Shown piece by piece: positions 30,601-34,578 of a stretch of DNA of 64,000 nucleotides. Origin of the DNA: Vibrio rarus (GTDB lineage Bacteria > Pseudomonadota > Gammaproteobacteria > Enterobacterales > Vibrionaceae). The translations under genes and the position numbers were made by a program. The stretch is from assembly GCF_024347075.1 (NCBI RefSeq), contig NZ_AP024900.1, forward strand, positions 1,922,001-1,986,000, in the 5' to 3' direction. Below the pieces are notes generated by a model. That model saw only the letters and a program-made list of their open reading frames with translations. It did not search any database and was not told where the DNA came from. Positions within the stretch are counted from its first letter, which is position 1; every line of letters starts with the position of its first letter.

Positions 30601-33583
30601 CAGAAGATGCATCAATTACAGTAGCGCCACTTGTGGCAACGACTGTGACGTGTTCAATATCTTCTAGGGCGACACTTTTATCGGTTTGCGCAGCCCCTTT
30701 CCAAACGAGTGCGTCGTCAAATATGTCCACTTGAGTATGAGTTAGTGTGGTGGTGGTTGATAGTGAATCATCCCCCCCTAAACCTTGAACTTTACTGTCA
30801 TCATCATCGATAACAAACAGATCCATGCCTTGGGAACCAATAAAGCTGTCTGCTCCTGCGTTACCACGTTGAGTCGTCAGTTGCAGTGAGGCCATTAAAC
30901 CTAGGCTCACCCCAGTGACCATGTTATTGGCAACAGATACGCCATCTAGGCCCAATACCCTTAAAATAGAGTTATCATCACCGGACACACTTACCCCTGA
31001 AATACCGGTAATCGTCAGTTGTGTGGTGCCTTGATCAAACGAGGCGAACAGAGCGCCTGTTTCTCGATCATCGGCTACATTGATCATGGCAAGCAATTCT
31101 TCTAGCGTTTGTGCGGTTTGGGTATCGACTTCAACAACCGCACTATCATCATCTAACGTAAACAGTAACGAAAATTCGCTAAGATCAGCCCAACCATCAA
31201 GCAGGTTTATATTGGTGGTTTCTGATAAGCCAGAAAAGTCTGTGGCATCAAAGGTATCATTGCCATCGGCCCCTATCATTTCTGCACTTTCAAAGCCCAG
31301 CAAAGTAATCGTGGCAAGATCGGTCATTAAGCGGTCATTATCAAGATCAAAGCTGTGCGCAGTGCCTATGTTGTCACTCATATCTGCGGTTAATGTATCT
31401 TCCCCTTCTCCGCCAATAACCGTGTCATTAGACTCCCCTGTAATGGTTACAAAATCATTGCCATCCCCTGCGTCAATAATATTTGAGCCTTGCGCGCCAC
31501 GGATAGTGTCACTGCCTGCTAGGGTGGAAATGGTGCTGTTGCCTAAAAACTCATGTAAGTCCACATCATCAGCGCTCACACTGCCTTCGAGCTCAATATA
31601 ATCACTGCTATCAAAGGCAATTAAGGTATCTAATACTTGAGTCCCCACTTGCGATATAGTGGCTGTGGCATTGTTACTTGCGGTAATCGAATCAATGAAA
31701 GGCTGGCCAGAATACAGCCCTGAAAACTCAATGCTCCAACCATCACTTTGTTCGGTGACAATCAATTGACCATAGGCAAGATCTAATGCTTTTTCGATGG
31801 CGCGTGACACATCACGAGCGCCAGCATCCCAAGTAATTTCGTCGGTCACTAAGGTGTTTGAGTTTACTTCGATAGTGAGTGTATAGCCTGAACCACTGGT
31901 AATAGCGGGGAGAGAAAGTGCGATAATTTCATTCGCGCCATGAGAGAGATCCAGCGCGTAATTACCATTTTCAACCGTTATACTGGCGCGACCTGAAAAT
32001 GACTCATCCACCGTATCAACACCAGCACCGGCGGTTAAGGTGTCAGCCCCTTCCAACCCAATAAGGGTATCCCCATATGCTGAGGCGTATAACGTATCCG
32101 CAAGCTCTGTGCCTTCAAGGGTAATATCATAATCACCTGCCAGCCTTGCATCTAAGGTGTAGCCAGTAATATCATCGTCATTAGATAGCGCTTTAACATA
32201 GATTGTTTCTACATCCGTTAAGGTATCTACCTCATCATCACTGACCTTGATGGTATTGCCATCAATAACGACATTGGCCGCTCTTACTGTGATGACTTCA
32301 TCAGTGCCATCACCGCCATCTATGCTGTCATTTCCCGCGCCACCCACAAAAACATCTGCAGCTGAGCCCCCTAATAATGTGTCAGCACCGGCCCCCCCCA
32401 TAAGGTGAACCTCTAACTCTGATTGGGAAAAATCAAAATAGTTATCGCCACTGCCACCTTCGGCAGCAAGGAGGGCGACATCGAAAATAGTTACGGTGTG
32501 ATCTAAAGTATCTGTGAATGTTGCGCCATCCCAAGAGCCACCTTGATACACATAATCAATCTCCGCGTTTTCACTGTCTAGTTGAACACTCAGATCAATG
32601 CCAGCGCTGCCAGATTCTTTAAATAACACCGTGTCATAACCGCCAGAGCCATCAACACTATCGCCGAAACCAACCACAAAAATATTGTTGTTACTATCAC
32701 CAACAAAGCTATCAGCATAGTCAGAACCAATCAGCGTGTTCATGCCTGTGACACTATCAAAACCTGTAACTTGTTCGTTTTCCAGATCAATGGTAACGCC
32801 TTGGCTATAATCACTATAATCCAGATAATCGCTACCACTCCCACCAAGTTCATCAAAACCCTTAAAGGTGATAGAGGTTGAGCTGGCTGAATCTAAAATG
32901 CCCCCAAGCTCGTCTTGCAATGTGGAAATAACGCCATCACCTTCAGCATCAATTTGCCAGTTGTAGCTGTTATTTACCGCGGCTAATACATGAATAGAGT
33001 CATCACTTTTGGTCGCTTCTATGTTTTCAGTATTTAAAAACTCAACGCTACCGTTATCCCCCAGATTACCCTCGTTATCGCCGTTTATTTGCCAATTGCT
33101 GGTGGTGACTGTACTGCCAACCGCGACGGTATCTGATCCATCCCCTCCATCAAATTGAACGAGAAAGTTACTTTCACCAAGTTCAAGAAAAGATTGGTCA
33201 ACGGTAAATGTGTCATCTTCGTCTGTGCCAGTGACGGTGATAACACTGGCGGCGCCTACGCTATCTATCTTACGCTCGGCAAGTACCGCGCCATTATCTT
33301 GATTGTTAATCAGCTGGATATATTGCTCATTGGCGGCGTTTTCTATCACTTGTAAAGTGACATCATTAGCGCCGGCCACTAATGTGGCTAATGGATCAGC
33401 GGATAGCAAAAGCCTAGGTTCTAACTGCTCGATAGCAAATGTGTTGTTTTGCGCAGGCGTTAGCCCCCATTTCGAGGACTTAATGGCGGTATTTATCCCC
33501 GTCATCAAGCTCGATAATCTAAGGGGGTGAACGGCATTTCTTCCCTGCGTTGAAACGTTTAAATCGTCCAGTTGTTTATCCAT
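9641..33583 (-). CDS. Giant LEPR-xLL / RTX-type surface protein, 7,980 residues
   Basis: One uninterrupted frame of 23.9 kb. There is no Sec signal peptide; residues 54-64 are LEPRLLLSADP, the N-terminal motif that names the LEPR-xLL group of very large proteins. About 130-940 holds RTX-type calcium-binding repeats (e.g. GGAGADTLLGG). About 1000-2590 is filamentous, haemagglutinin-like beta-helix sequence. About 2590-3550 consists of Gly/Ala-rich super-repeats of about 255 residues. About 3600-5950 is more beta-helix with two charged helical islands. About 6170-6500 has three Calx-beta-like units (pattern NWxQ...VTAVDD). About 6650-7800 is a second RTX block with 175-residue super-repeats, followed by a Pro/Gln/Glu tail, a weakly hydrophobic segment (AAVASVAGAASWMVA) and a basic end. 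No cysteine was noticed by eye. ATG has AGAAGG eight bases upstream. Likely a secreted or cell-surface adhesin or matrix protein; the function is inferred. Confidence 0.93.
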   Translation of the reverse strand: MDKQLDDLNVSTQGRNAVHPLRLSSLMTGINTAIKSSKWGLTPAQNNTFAIEQLEPRLLLSADPLATLVAGANDVTLQVIENAANEQYIQLINNQDNGAVLAERKIDSVGAASVITVTGTDEDDTFTVDQSFLELGESNFLVQFDGGDGSDTVAVGSTVTTSNWQINGDNEGNLGDNGSVEFLNTENIEATKSDDSIHVLAAVNNSYNWQIDAEGDGVISTLQDELGGILDSASSTSITFKGFDELGGSGSDYLDYSDYSQGVTIDLENEQVTGFDSVTGMNTLIGSDYADSFVGDSNNNIFVVGFGDSVDGSGGYDTVLFKESGSAGIDLSVQLDSENAEIDYVYQGGSWDGATFTDTLDHTVTIFDVALLAAEGGSGDNYFDFSQSELEVHLMGGAGADTLLGGSAADVFVGGAGNDSIDGGDGTDEVITVRAANVVIDGNTIKVSDDEVDTLTDVETIYVKALSNDDDITGYTLDARLAGDYDITLEGTELADTLYASAYGDTLIGLEGADTLTAGAGVDTVDESFSGRASITVENGNYALDLSHGANEIIALSLPAITSGSGYTLTIEVNSNTLVTDEITWDAGARDVSRAIEKALDLAYGQLIVTEQSDGWSIEFSGLYSGQPFIDSITASNNATATISQVGTQVLDTLIAFDSSDYIELEGSVSADDVDLHEFLGNSTISTLAGSDTIRGAQGSNIIDAGDGNDFVTITGESNDTVIGGEGEDTLTADMSDNIGTAHSFDLDNDRLMTDLATITLLGFESAEMIGADGNDTFDATDFSGLSETTNINLLDGWADLSEFSLLFTLDDDSAVVEVDTQTAQTLEELLAMINVADDRETGALFASFDQGTTQLTITGISGVSVSGDDNSILRVLGLDGVSVANNMVTGVSLGLMASLQLTTQRGNAGADSFIGSQGMDLFVIDDDDSKVQGLGGDDSLSTTTTLTHTQVDIFDDALVWKGAAQTDKSVALEDIEHVTVVATSGATVIDASSATIDATLDASDTSAALTGGLGVNEFRLDVGSRVDVVSVTVSDLALSNDVVFYGGSDVFSVSDFALADINGDNFTFVSESSGDLTIDSNVFIAGQSVKFDAGGTITVSADVSTDDQSDSAGDIGFYARHIKIDDGVSISAKGLAVGQNGDINIIASDSRNKIKGVGFYNFDDVSASVTIGAATIEGRDVTLVAFAETNPDSPVNYGGDSLESDELSIKDFKAELENFALFFGYSRSQVDTTVTIDEDAVIKGDNVTIESHSIARVKSEPLAVLFSVAIGSIRSDANVEMNGTVIAEGDVVITSKVENYMKVAAEPYYGFKGFAASVAVGILESDSTTLVSDTAQIIGEGDLDVSAYTSDFTYVGALSDAGAKGKLAASVAVHIEHGDTNATLAGDIIIAGDVDVTAEHKQGRVDGVWGTEVEAIVDRVPSILDNFKDKYKQKAANVAAKTILPNFITKRISPSDRLKPTKFTLGIAFGYADDTNNANALIGLADKSSDIQIGGSLEQTAQVESRQLTSVSSTSSTVSQMSQLSGSTGTKSEFNQVPFGGAVSVMIADMDNNASALVQGNTQLDVLDKITLDAQTENLTGLISPDTTFKYVKPDYIQPSDIDTDYLVNPNDLIGFHYKDYDWQQSSESEQPDIGYLGAVYKYIGDEQQTLRFSTTDFSDVTQWELLGDKVTSLPSQLLGGDSDLYLIDNTVKSEAAGAKVSIGLNFGYLNVSQNANAKVLGGAQINQRTQLENNFDEITEAAYHDLVDSFLGGLSSAGRDISVTSNTTNQQVDYVGLLTATNSNIPILKTIYEKSGQSESLNGAGVSVYINTVTLNSQAIIEDGAMVYADDLTLDADSNVFAINLGYSAGYGKGTLGLSGLFINNIVDTNTQARIESGVDLLVGTRISNVGDVERLTVTADNRVDIITIAGGGASGGAVGVGASSIVNIVTKVTKAEIGTQDAASRSGDIDVNGDVKVAASSDGFIIGSAISAAWATGKVAPSGGDTPKTNNSSYGISVSGAFIFNIVDHTTSASIYNLNSFNAEALTLEAVDNSGVFAFPIAYSSSEAQKFALAAAGIGLRNDVDVNIDAGISGVNNLTLGNLSINATNNTTVVSASVSAALSGVADTPESSNTTSIAITGNVSVNNVINDVDAFLVDIDSATISGKDSDNLAVDIEAKDSSEIYAVALGVAYAGNGSVAVTYSENNIDSDIDALISNVDMDVTIGKVRHQANSEADILSVAIGAGVSKDTSPNYDTKVGLSVAAAVSYNTVRMNTRAKVLDSTITLPSEDLDTSIMEVKAHNETDIIGVVVAPSIGLQSGSETTITLSGSGASVENEVYGDTIAQVDGSTIDQLTTTNDPSSADTGLYVSADADGDISATVISASIAWAGATTGTGVSGGIGVALAQNRIGDDSGSANAISATITDSSVDIAGAVETYAESKQEITAAVVAASVALANSNDGVAGALSGVGASTENSVMIDTTSGITAVEADHVIKAGSISVEAKDTSSITSAVVGASIAGTFSASSGAVSLSIGVALAENDIDNDTVALIDNVDIGASDDRAGSVSVIATSNATITATSVATSFALGWGSGTISATGAGANAINAIAGSTKASIANSQIYSSGDISINASNTSKVNAEIAAVSVAGAVGTDGGLGVSIGAAETENNIGSSGNRLSVIASVIDSDIDTSGNITITSTADLDIDAGVGAGSMAIAAGGSGVGVAASGTGVSALNEIYANVDAYIDNSSAANQTIKGASLTLNASNVSDIDADAAAASVAAGFASGGAAAVTIGVALARNEIDNNTRAYVAGADVDLGTGALDIDASTDNTIDSLSVAASLGVAFGSSGGLSISGAGANSINSIHGETLTYLDGVDVENAGAVTLDAENTSDISATVASVSVAGGGGSGGGIGVSIGASVSENEIGTSGDRLSIASYIQDSSVNASGDLSLTASGDMTIFAGVGAGGMAVAGGSGGGLAGAGSGVSATNDVYAAVASYIDNLNAASATISANSISISATSESTITAELGSASLGIAAGAGGAGTLTIGISIADNTIDVNTSSYLLNAGSVDSSGAISVSSSTTNDIDATSVAATASFAAGAGGAVSISGAGAEAVNSINGETLAYIEGSQIDSASQVSLTASDTSDIDATVAAVAVSAAAGASGGVGVAIGAALASNNIGNSGSRQAVRSYVKNSGITTTGALNLDADGNMTVFSGVGAGSMAISGGAGGGVSGAGAGVSTVNDIYTDVETYIDNSSASSKIISSSSVDLDADNTSKITADAGAASLAAAFGAGGGVSLSVGVALAENTVDANTSSYITDVGELSSGDISVTATTDNTIDATAVAASIAAAGGVGGGVAISGAGAETVNYIYGETQAYIANSALGESADSTVGNVDVKADNTSKINSTVAAVSVAGAGGAGGGLGVSLGGSVAVNEIGADSDRIVVTSYVDNSELYASGALEIDSTLDMTINSGVGSGSAAVVGGAGGAAISGAAVRVENEVYADLDSYIQDSTQVTATDISVTSSSTSDIDATAAAATIAGAFAPAGIAISIGASRVVNIVDVDLNSDIDNSNLQGSGDFTLTAKTTDDVFTTGVAASVSLGLGFSGAGVFVESDVTGDIGVSMTDSDIEAAGDGTVKAIASAEQTSEAYGISAGFISAGVVFADSNTDIDTLVTQSNTDYQGGDLSIVAKATENNYVLAVAGSGGVLAGAGVGADTTSTSNTQVTVDDESSIILGEESGDGILDIKAEHIAQFDAKVVVASGGLLSGSGAEIDHDVTADVTVTLGDGASNSDNLLITASDINVDAINRAEKNQDGRIDVVAVGLASAAGADSRTVLDMATTIDVGDDASLTAWGSGDSDGIALNALNDLDITDKVVLNATGALAGTGATVKISDDELLAKVRIGQNAILESEGDVQISARGQGTAVGNVEADSSGAISVSVTNSTVNITPVNTVLIDMGADITAYGDMNISAGTDTDFNRDDYKVHALIDSFSDSVIPVDDAGAYATLSQTNSITVASGAHVKTARQMNLHAERFGYADMDAQTKTVNWASALGGTADLGGEVTIGTTGTVNNAGTLETGIGRNQSIEFISLNDDGTVDEVTQTDGISFSTSIEALSSSLFEDLEYAEEQLSIFNDGEDSDTDIEAFYKSEITRLQAELLDKGLMDVSASGDYFAVSLSTSVITIDDIHAEAGRIDIRSGEFEDTGSVLSPGDASVSILNHTLASLVVNDITIPQENGGVYLNGERQDTGVDDEPLISIINDVDLDLAQAELAISLPDNNAILTWPSITLNGEVTNRSGSLELKSLSGEDSTTLGKGDINIYADIDVKEQVIMTGGSTVISLPPGSVYSVDGSEYAKWNEEIGDDGLSEASDSEIDDLVGREITGPSIYADNISITAEYININGKIQSGKESFTLEIDESLEDTIDGLRADGATGLIRLDVDSEDFSVFYDATNDQIVVGDMRVSGGYIELEGHILNTNTNSEIELLGGYADIDVVNSTDLDVKILGLDASQRGQGTLIIRDKAKGTSDNPLETTYIKDENGVTVTTNGVETSGSDDMTYDPKTGWRYSWTMGQEQFERRYTTEATSSWLGIDAFAKDPDDVVFDGDPEPLGPATLRGEGAYFEYVPSDSDDDYTFDTNHIELSSETSLVRKWTKSTWWGKKTYYAKFVNESKVRDESTHSIKADYGVAITFTGKEAGSIDIVSNQGGDVIVQGAISNTQGTTTITTNADIYTQSTGSVGGNNIELIASNIGGVAQTNVDGSIDASITALNTNLNNDGNGGITARTYGGRINIVETDGPLVVNNITSASSYGLATDTGGQVYLSAVGGVEGQSGETGLVRGGTILINSEAHVGTSSQALVIDSGELNTDSVSVIAINDIYLTELDGNFLAKEISSSSGDVSITVSQGSLVDANNTTARDERTYEELSTGLWQNLGLIEGSDTAQDKIDNVIDAYVTAREMEYSTYWNIRNGQFDGVYTADEEVALSADEEEYYREVYETIGLEDGLTDVELETFVDDAIQTLVNKRTAEYHALHASYGADDYDSEYEYQLSDEQRAELTGSVHVWTEDELTNLISGSLLKPITNTQASIEDANISAGGNITIITKDDIGSAVGSVEIDLDGDYSDDERVQLAAAERNDVYFLLSERAQSVEVDVVESDSGDSLVRESGSWIADGFVAGMQIRIAGDSGNANDEGSFYEIAAVTADTMTLTSTALSVEVAVIMDVAAISSTPDLSTLINTQDQTWESLGLVQDSFVSIGSEVYQVNRIAAMVIDLEEVDPSIASSIIALNAADYRMASVTKIVIDQREDIDVLVTGTISATASGNVYLGSEQSMMIDSISGDNVRIKSKQSLTDETGTVASVSATSTLILEAGSGAIGSASNRFNIDLADDATLTARAQQDIYITEINSDLNIATIYSSGGTVDLQALNGSILDSFDHEYENIRAQDIVLTADAGSIGVLGNLLDINLTGGVLNASALNDIRLNETDGNLDVDHVESTQGDVELIAHLAILDGVVDEASEIADVVGASISLTARFDTVGQVGNDLEVDSGSTEGENLTVSSANNTHLTETRGDLYLNSIETGIAAIAFIAAPAGRILNDNASGDNVVAGKTYLFASLDIGSADKALSTQVGNIQGQSTTGSTYIENTGALSVGGVVDGISNGFAAGGEINMITRSPLTVEQSMLAGEDINLTSTDNSDNDDITIASGVTLETSANININSGDGFTLQSGAVLDADLNINIQVDDGDTGNQDLSGATIDLQGSMTAAGDININGADDQDSLIIQGMLQAENIVVNMGADNDSVLVDTQTLVGDTFINLGSGDDAITINQLNTREDQLVLDGEGGTDSYIINRSGTDKDYVIDVQDSGAANDGADVLTLNGLASDDTFLIRANFVAAINDDGNGGYSDAVERINYDGNINARLIINGLDGEDSFYSDDTGTIVTLDGGAGNDTFQVGQLFGSDRQASLGMVAAGDEIETTETTLGFLSNGNSLPMVIYGGDGEDSIKVYSNQAVTKLYGEAGDDSFVVRAFLLADSGLTNSSVDVELFGGDGADTIEYSINAALKIDGGAGSDKVVVLGTEGDDSFMITEDGIFGAGLNISYQGVEFAELDGLEGDDTFYVLSTNADVETTIIGGLGADVFNVASDVTQSIVSYSVEGRSSFINHSVFSDDDAYNGIFVDGVSLNVASEENGAIAISNQSLLVDEDGMTDSYELSLSVDEPNVATLAYVTVSAARASTSDKDNSNGQASSVLVSIDNINFYESLVVTYQSGVNWQDSTQIFVKAIDDSAMEGESEYVISHSVSSDNPDFDNLDIANVEVRVFDNDQADIILMAQGDEQVTEGGTAAQFDVRLSTQPEIGEVVTVSLAELIGSGLSGQLSLSDSELTFDHSNWDQVQSFSVTAVDDADVENLYQGSVQLSATSNVADSDYNQLDDVEQILFVTDNDSGAVIVTQTDGSTLVSQNQDDDYSLVLSKAPTDAVTINLLNDGQTLFSSEDPRFNADDNTVTFDADNWNQPITITLSVNDEYQEQDAQPVQNPPLQPHTLTGIQGKLIIEGGVPEGKARALSVAIMLPTEIDTELPINNIEVSEVLQTDVLNIFNDGSLENDSGVLSDTSLTGLGMGVGIEYADVEVVELFLGQGDDNLVVEDTAAEVITVVHGGGGSDTLSVTGSDEDGVLILFGDTGQNGFAYNATSDEKTDSAREFTNPGNDVIDASGAGGTVTLFGGAGNDTIIGSEYGDHIAGGSGNDQIFGLGGDDHIYGDAGFNIDVSTRLDLSTQILSVVNIADLENDNLDTSDVLTVGNDSIDAGIGDDIVIADKGVINQVVDTNRILSTSFADVTEVTNSGFVNGGSDTLVGNGGNDILLGGNGSDYLYGGNGPEGSAITGDDQDIILGDMGSVQVDTGIVTFINTSDTEQGSNDVIYGDADDDIILAGAGNDYVESGSGNDWVLGDFGEVDLRNSAIILKTEQGDENASGNDEIHLGTGNDSVLGGLGNDTITSLLGNTHLIADNGTLTYDVNSDDSWTLVNATSLDSTLGGNDTVSLGDGDNLVIGGKGQDTITTGSGRDTVIGDNGQVDLIDGVIRTIQSSDTDNTTAGGDTIKVGAGDDRVIAGLDSYIEEYFETVDGIGMSISFVSDTVQSDSGNTQVLADNGILTYNEHGILIHAISTETNIGGDDEVTLGEGDNLIIGGFGSDTLLTAGGNDLIFGDNAQVSFDDAGVLIQAESIALAQGGGDRIDAGDGDNSVIAGFGDDDVMTGSGADVVIGDNGQLDLIDGVIRVLQSTDTDNATAGSDTIQVGTGFDRVIAGLGSDSVQSDSGDTHVLADNGILTYNAQGILTQALSTQPNLGGDDEVIAGLGDNLVIGGFGADTILTSNGADTLVGDNGQLNFDNAGVLLQAKSIQLSLGGDDVINAGNGHNLVIAGIGDDEVTTGSGADAVIGDNGQLDVVNGVIRVMQSLDRDESTTGSDTINLGSGNDSVISGLGSDSVVSDSGNTQVLADNGQLIYNAAGILTLARTTEQERGGDDTVSLGEGDNLVIGGNGSDVINTANGVDVIIGDNGQFIFDDQGVLIQGKTTAIEQGGSDTINAGNGVNLVLGGYANDHITTGDDNDIVIGDNGEVDYVDGVRRLIATTDTSNETGGGDVITLGGGEDHAIAGVGNDEVFNASGETIIIGDDGYITNDSDGRYITVATGNTGIGGADLLVGGDDRDIIFGGYGADEINGGAGDDMLGGDGSRVSRAEDGTIIFEAIDLFVGGNDTLIGGAGQDRMQGHFGNDFFDANFSEDVLIGEYGRFTFVEVDGESVPESIISLANGQLDLIRALQMGLFSGYSADVYEKSAYREISKQRVTQQSDEVIAFTEEAELAFAQMGTAFLPTGSGGATAPVAPVNGADTAPEQAPQEAVPQAIPQEAAPQQPVTEKTNPEQDVAKQVVEAEIATEQRVPQQDQLEHGQHAHASINIEAAVASVAGAASWMVAKSNGKNGTKNNDAKWVKGVRRG
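10700..13640 (-). repeat. Tandem RTX super-repeats in the giant gene (525-bp period)
   Basis: The segment coding GDNGQLDLIDGVIR recurs with its equivalent bases at about 10784, 11309, 11834 and 12419: spacings of 525, 525 and 585 bp (175, 175 and 195 codons). The 60-bp excess in the third unit is an in-frame 20-residue insertion (YIEEYFETVDGIGMSISFVS). Each unit contains sub-units of the type LGxGDNxVIGGxGxDxI with Asn/Asp/Gly at calcium-ligand positions. Copies are clearly alike at the DNA level. The unit order is broken nearer 12780, where the spacing drops to 360 bp. Confidence 0.8.
22900..26100 (-). repeat. Gly/Ala-rich super-repeats of about 255 residues in the giant gene
   Basis: The block coding the sequence around MTIFAGVGAGGMAVAGG recurs at about 23226, 24000, 24762 and 25526, spacings of 774, 762 and 765 bp (258, 254 and 255 codons). 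Every unit has three related sub-blocks alternating strand-like segments (ISxTATTDNTIDATAVAAS), Gly/Ala runs (AGGAGGGVSISGAGA) and a conserved Tyr-Ile-Asp/Asn box (VxTYIDNSSAS). Codons differ enough to show diversification rather than recent duplication. Confidence 0.8.
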
Positions 33584-33598
33584 AACTTTAACCTTCTA

Positions 33599-33650
33599 GG
33601 GTTCTGTGGCACCAGAACCCTTACACTAATTGTGGTTTTTTTAACCACCA
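33599..33650 (-). promoter_or_regulatory. Two hairpins in the leader of the giant gene
   Basis: Hairpin one has GGGTTCTG / CAGAACCC arms (33599-33620) with a 6-base loop and ends just before the ribosome-binding site AGAAGG. Hairpin two is GTGGTT / AACCAC around a T-run (33632-33650). Both would be at the 5' end of the giant mRNA if it starts in the gap after sapC. They could stabilise the 24-kb message or control initiation; this is inference. Confidence 0.5.
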
Positions 33651-33652
33651 AA

Positions 33653-33683
33653 AAGCAAAAATGCACAGCTCAAAGAGCTGTGC
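33653..33683 (-). terminator. Intrinsic terminator after sapC
   Basis: On the minus strand GCACAGCT / AGCTGTGC arms with a 5-base loop are followed by ATTTTTGCTTTTT. It lies 48-78 bp past the sapC stop and upstream of the giant gene, so tolC-sapC messages may end here and the giant gene may have its own promoter or depend on read-through. Confidence 0.7.
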
Positions 33684-33730
33684 TATCCATTTTATTACTT
33701 GTTTTTGTTCTGCTAAATTGCAGACTGAGC

Positions 33731-34486
33731 TTAATGAACGCTACCATGCTCATCTGCTCGACTTTGTATTGGTTGTTCGCTCTGCAACATCTTATTGAGG
33801 TTTCGCAACGAGTGCAGATGCAAGTACACAAGCTCTAGCCCATCTGTGGCAAACAGCGCAGATAACGCCTCTTGGGGTAAGGCTTTTAACTTCTCTTTAT
33901 TGATCACTTTAAAGCCTGTTAAAGTGCGTTCTTCGCCTGTAGGTAGAGTGAACTTCGCCCCCATATCTTCAAACAGATCAAGCTCGACCAGTTTGTTACA
34001 AAATGCTTGGGTGCGTTGGTAATGATTTTGGTAGTCTTGAAGAAAACTCAATACTTTTTCTAAGTACTGGGTTTGCTCACCATCAGAATCAAATAAGCGC
34101 TCACCTTTATCTTGCTGATTGCAACCCGCATAAGACTCATCAAGGCACAAGGTGAGTGTTTTCTCTTCGTCTGTGCTTGCAAAAACAAAGGGATAGCGTC
34201 TGACAAAAGCAGGAATATATTTCGCTACCCACTGCCCTTGATCGTTCACATATAAATTTTCGTCTTGCTTGATCCCCATAACAACCACGGGGAGCAACTG
34301 CTTTCCTTCTCCGGCAAATACAATAGAATAATCCTGAGCAGCATGTGGAAACTCCGCTGCCATCAAGGGCACTGAGTTGACCTTTTTCGCAAAGTCATAA
34401 TTATTCTCAGCCTTAATCGACCAATTTTGATGGCGCTTCTTATTGACTGCTTCTACTTGTCCGTAAATCAATAGTTGTGTAGCCAC
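33731..34486 (-). CDS. SapC family protein
   Basis: A 251-residue soluble protein with the SapC pattern: an opening region with VPLMAAEFPHAAQDYSIVFA, then LLPVVVMGIKQDENLYVNDQGQW, YIPAFVRRYPFVF, a GERLFDSDGE stretch, and a C-terminal helical region with ALPQEALSALFATDGLELVYLHLHSLRNL. SapC was named from S-layer operons of Campylobacter and occurs beside genes for large secreted surface proteins in several proteobacteria; its biochemical role is not established. There is no signal peptide, so it is likely cytoplasmic. The start is GTG with AAGGAG six bases upstream. Its place between the TolC gene and the giant gene suggests a chaperone, targeting or secretion-coupling role for the giant protein, which is inference. 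Confidence 0.87.
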   Translation of the reverse strand: MATQLLIYGQVEAVNKKRHQNWSIKAENNYDFAKKVNSVPLMAAEFPHAAQDYSIVFAGEGKQLLPVVVMGIKQDENLYVNDQGQWVAKYIPAFVRRYPFVFASTDEEKTLTLCLDESYAGCNQQDKGERLFDSDGEQTQYLEKVLSFLQDYQNHYQRTQAFCNKLVELDLFEDMGAKFTLPTGEERTLTGFKVINKEKLKALPQEALSALFATDGLELVYLHLHSLRNLNKMLQSEQPIQSRADEHGSVH

Positions 34487-34578
34487 GTTGAACTCCTTTT
34501 CCTATTTTAAATTGCTTCGCACGCAGTAAATTACGCCGAAACTATGTTGCCTCTAAAGCTTGCGCTTTAGACTTCAAA

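Noticed and set aside
9641..33583. Giant protein as a type V (autotransporter or two-partner) substrate
   Set aside because: No Sec signal peptide, no TPS domain start and no TpsB or beta-barrel translocator were seen; the locus has TolC and HlyD-type genes.
9641..33583. RGD tripeptide (TETRGDLYL) as a cell-binding motif
   Set aside because: One RGD in nearly 8,000 residues is expected by chance and it lies within a repeated strand pattern.
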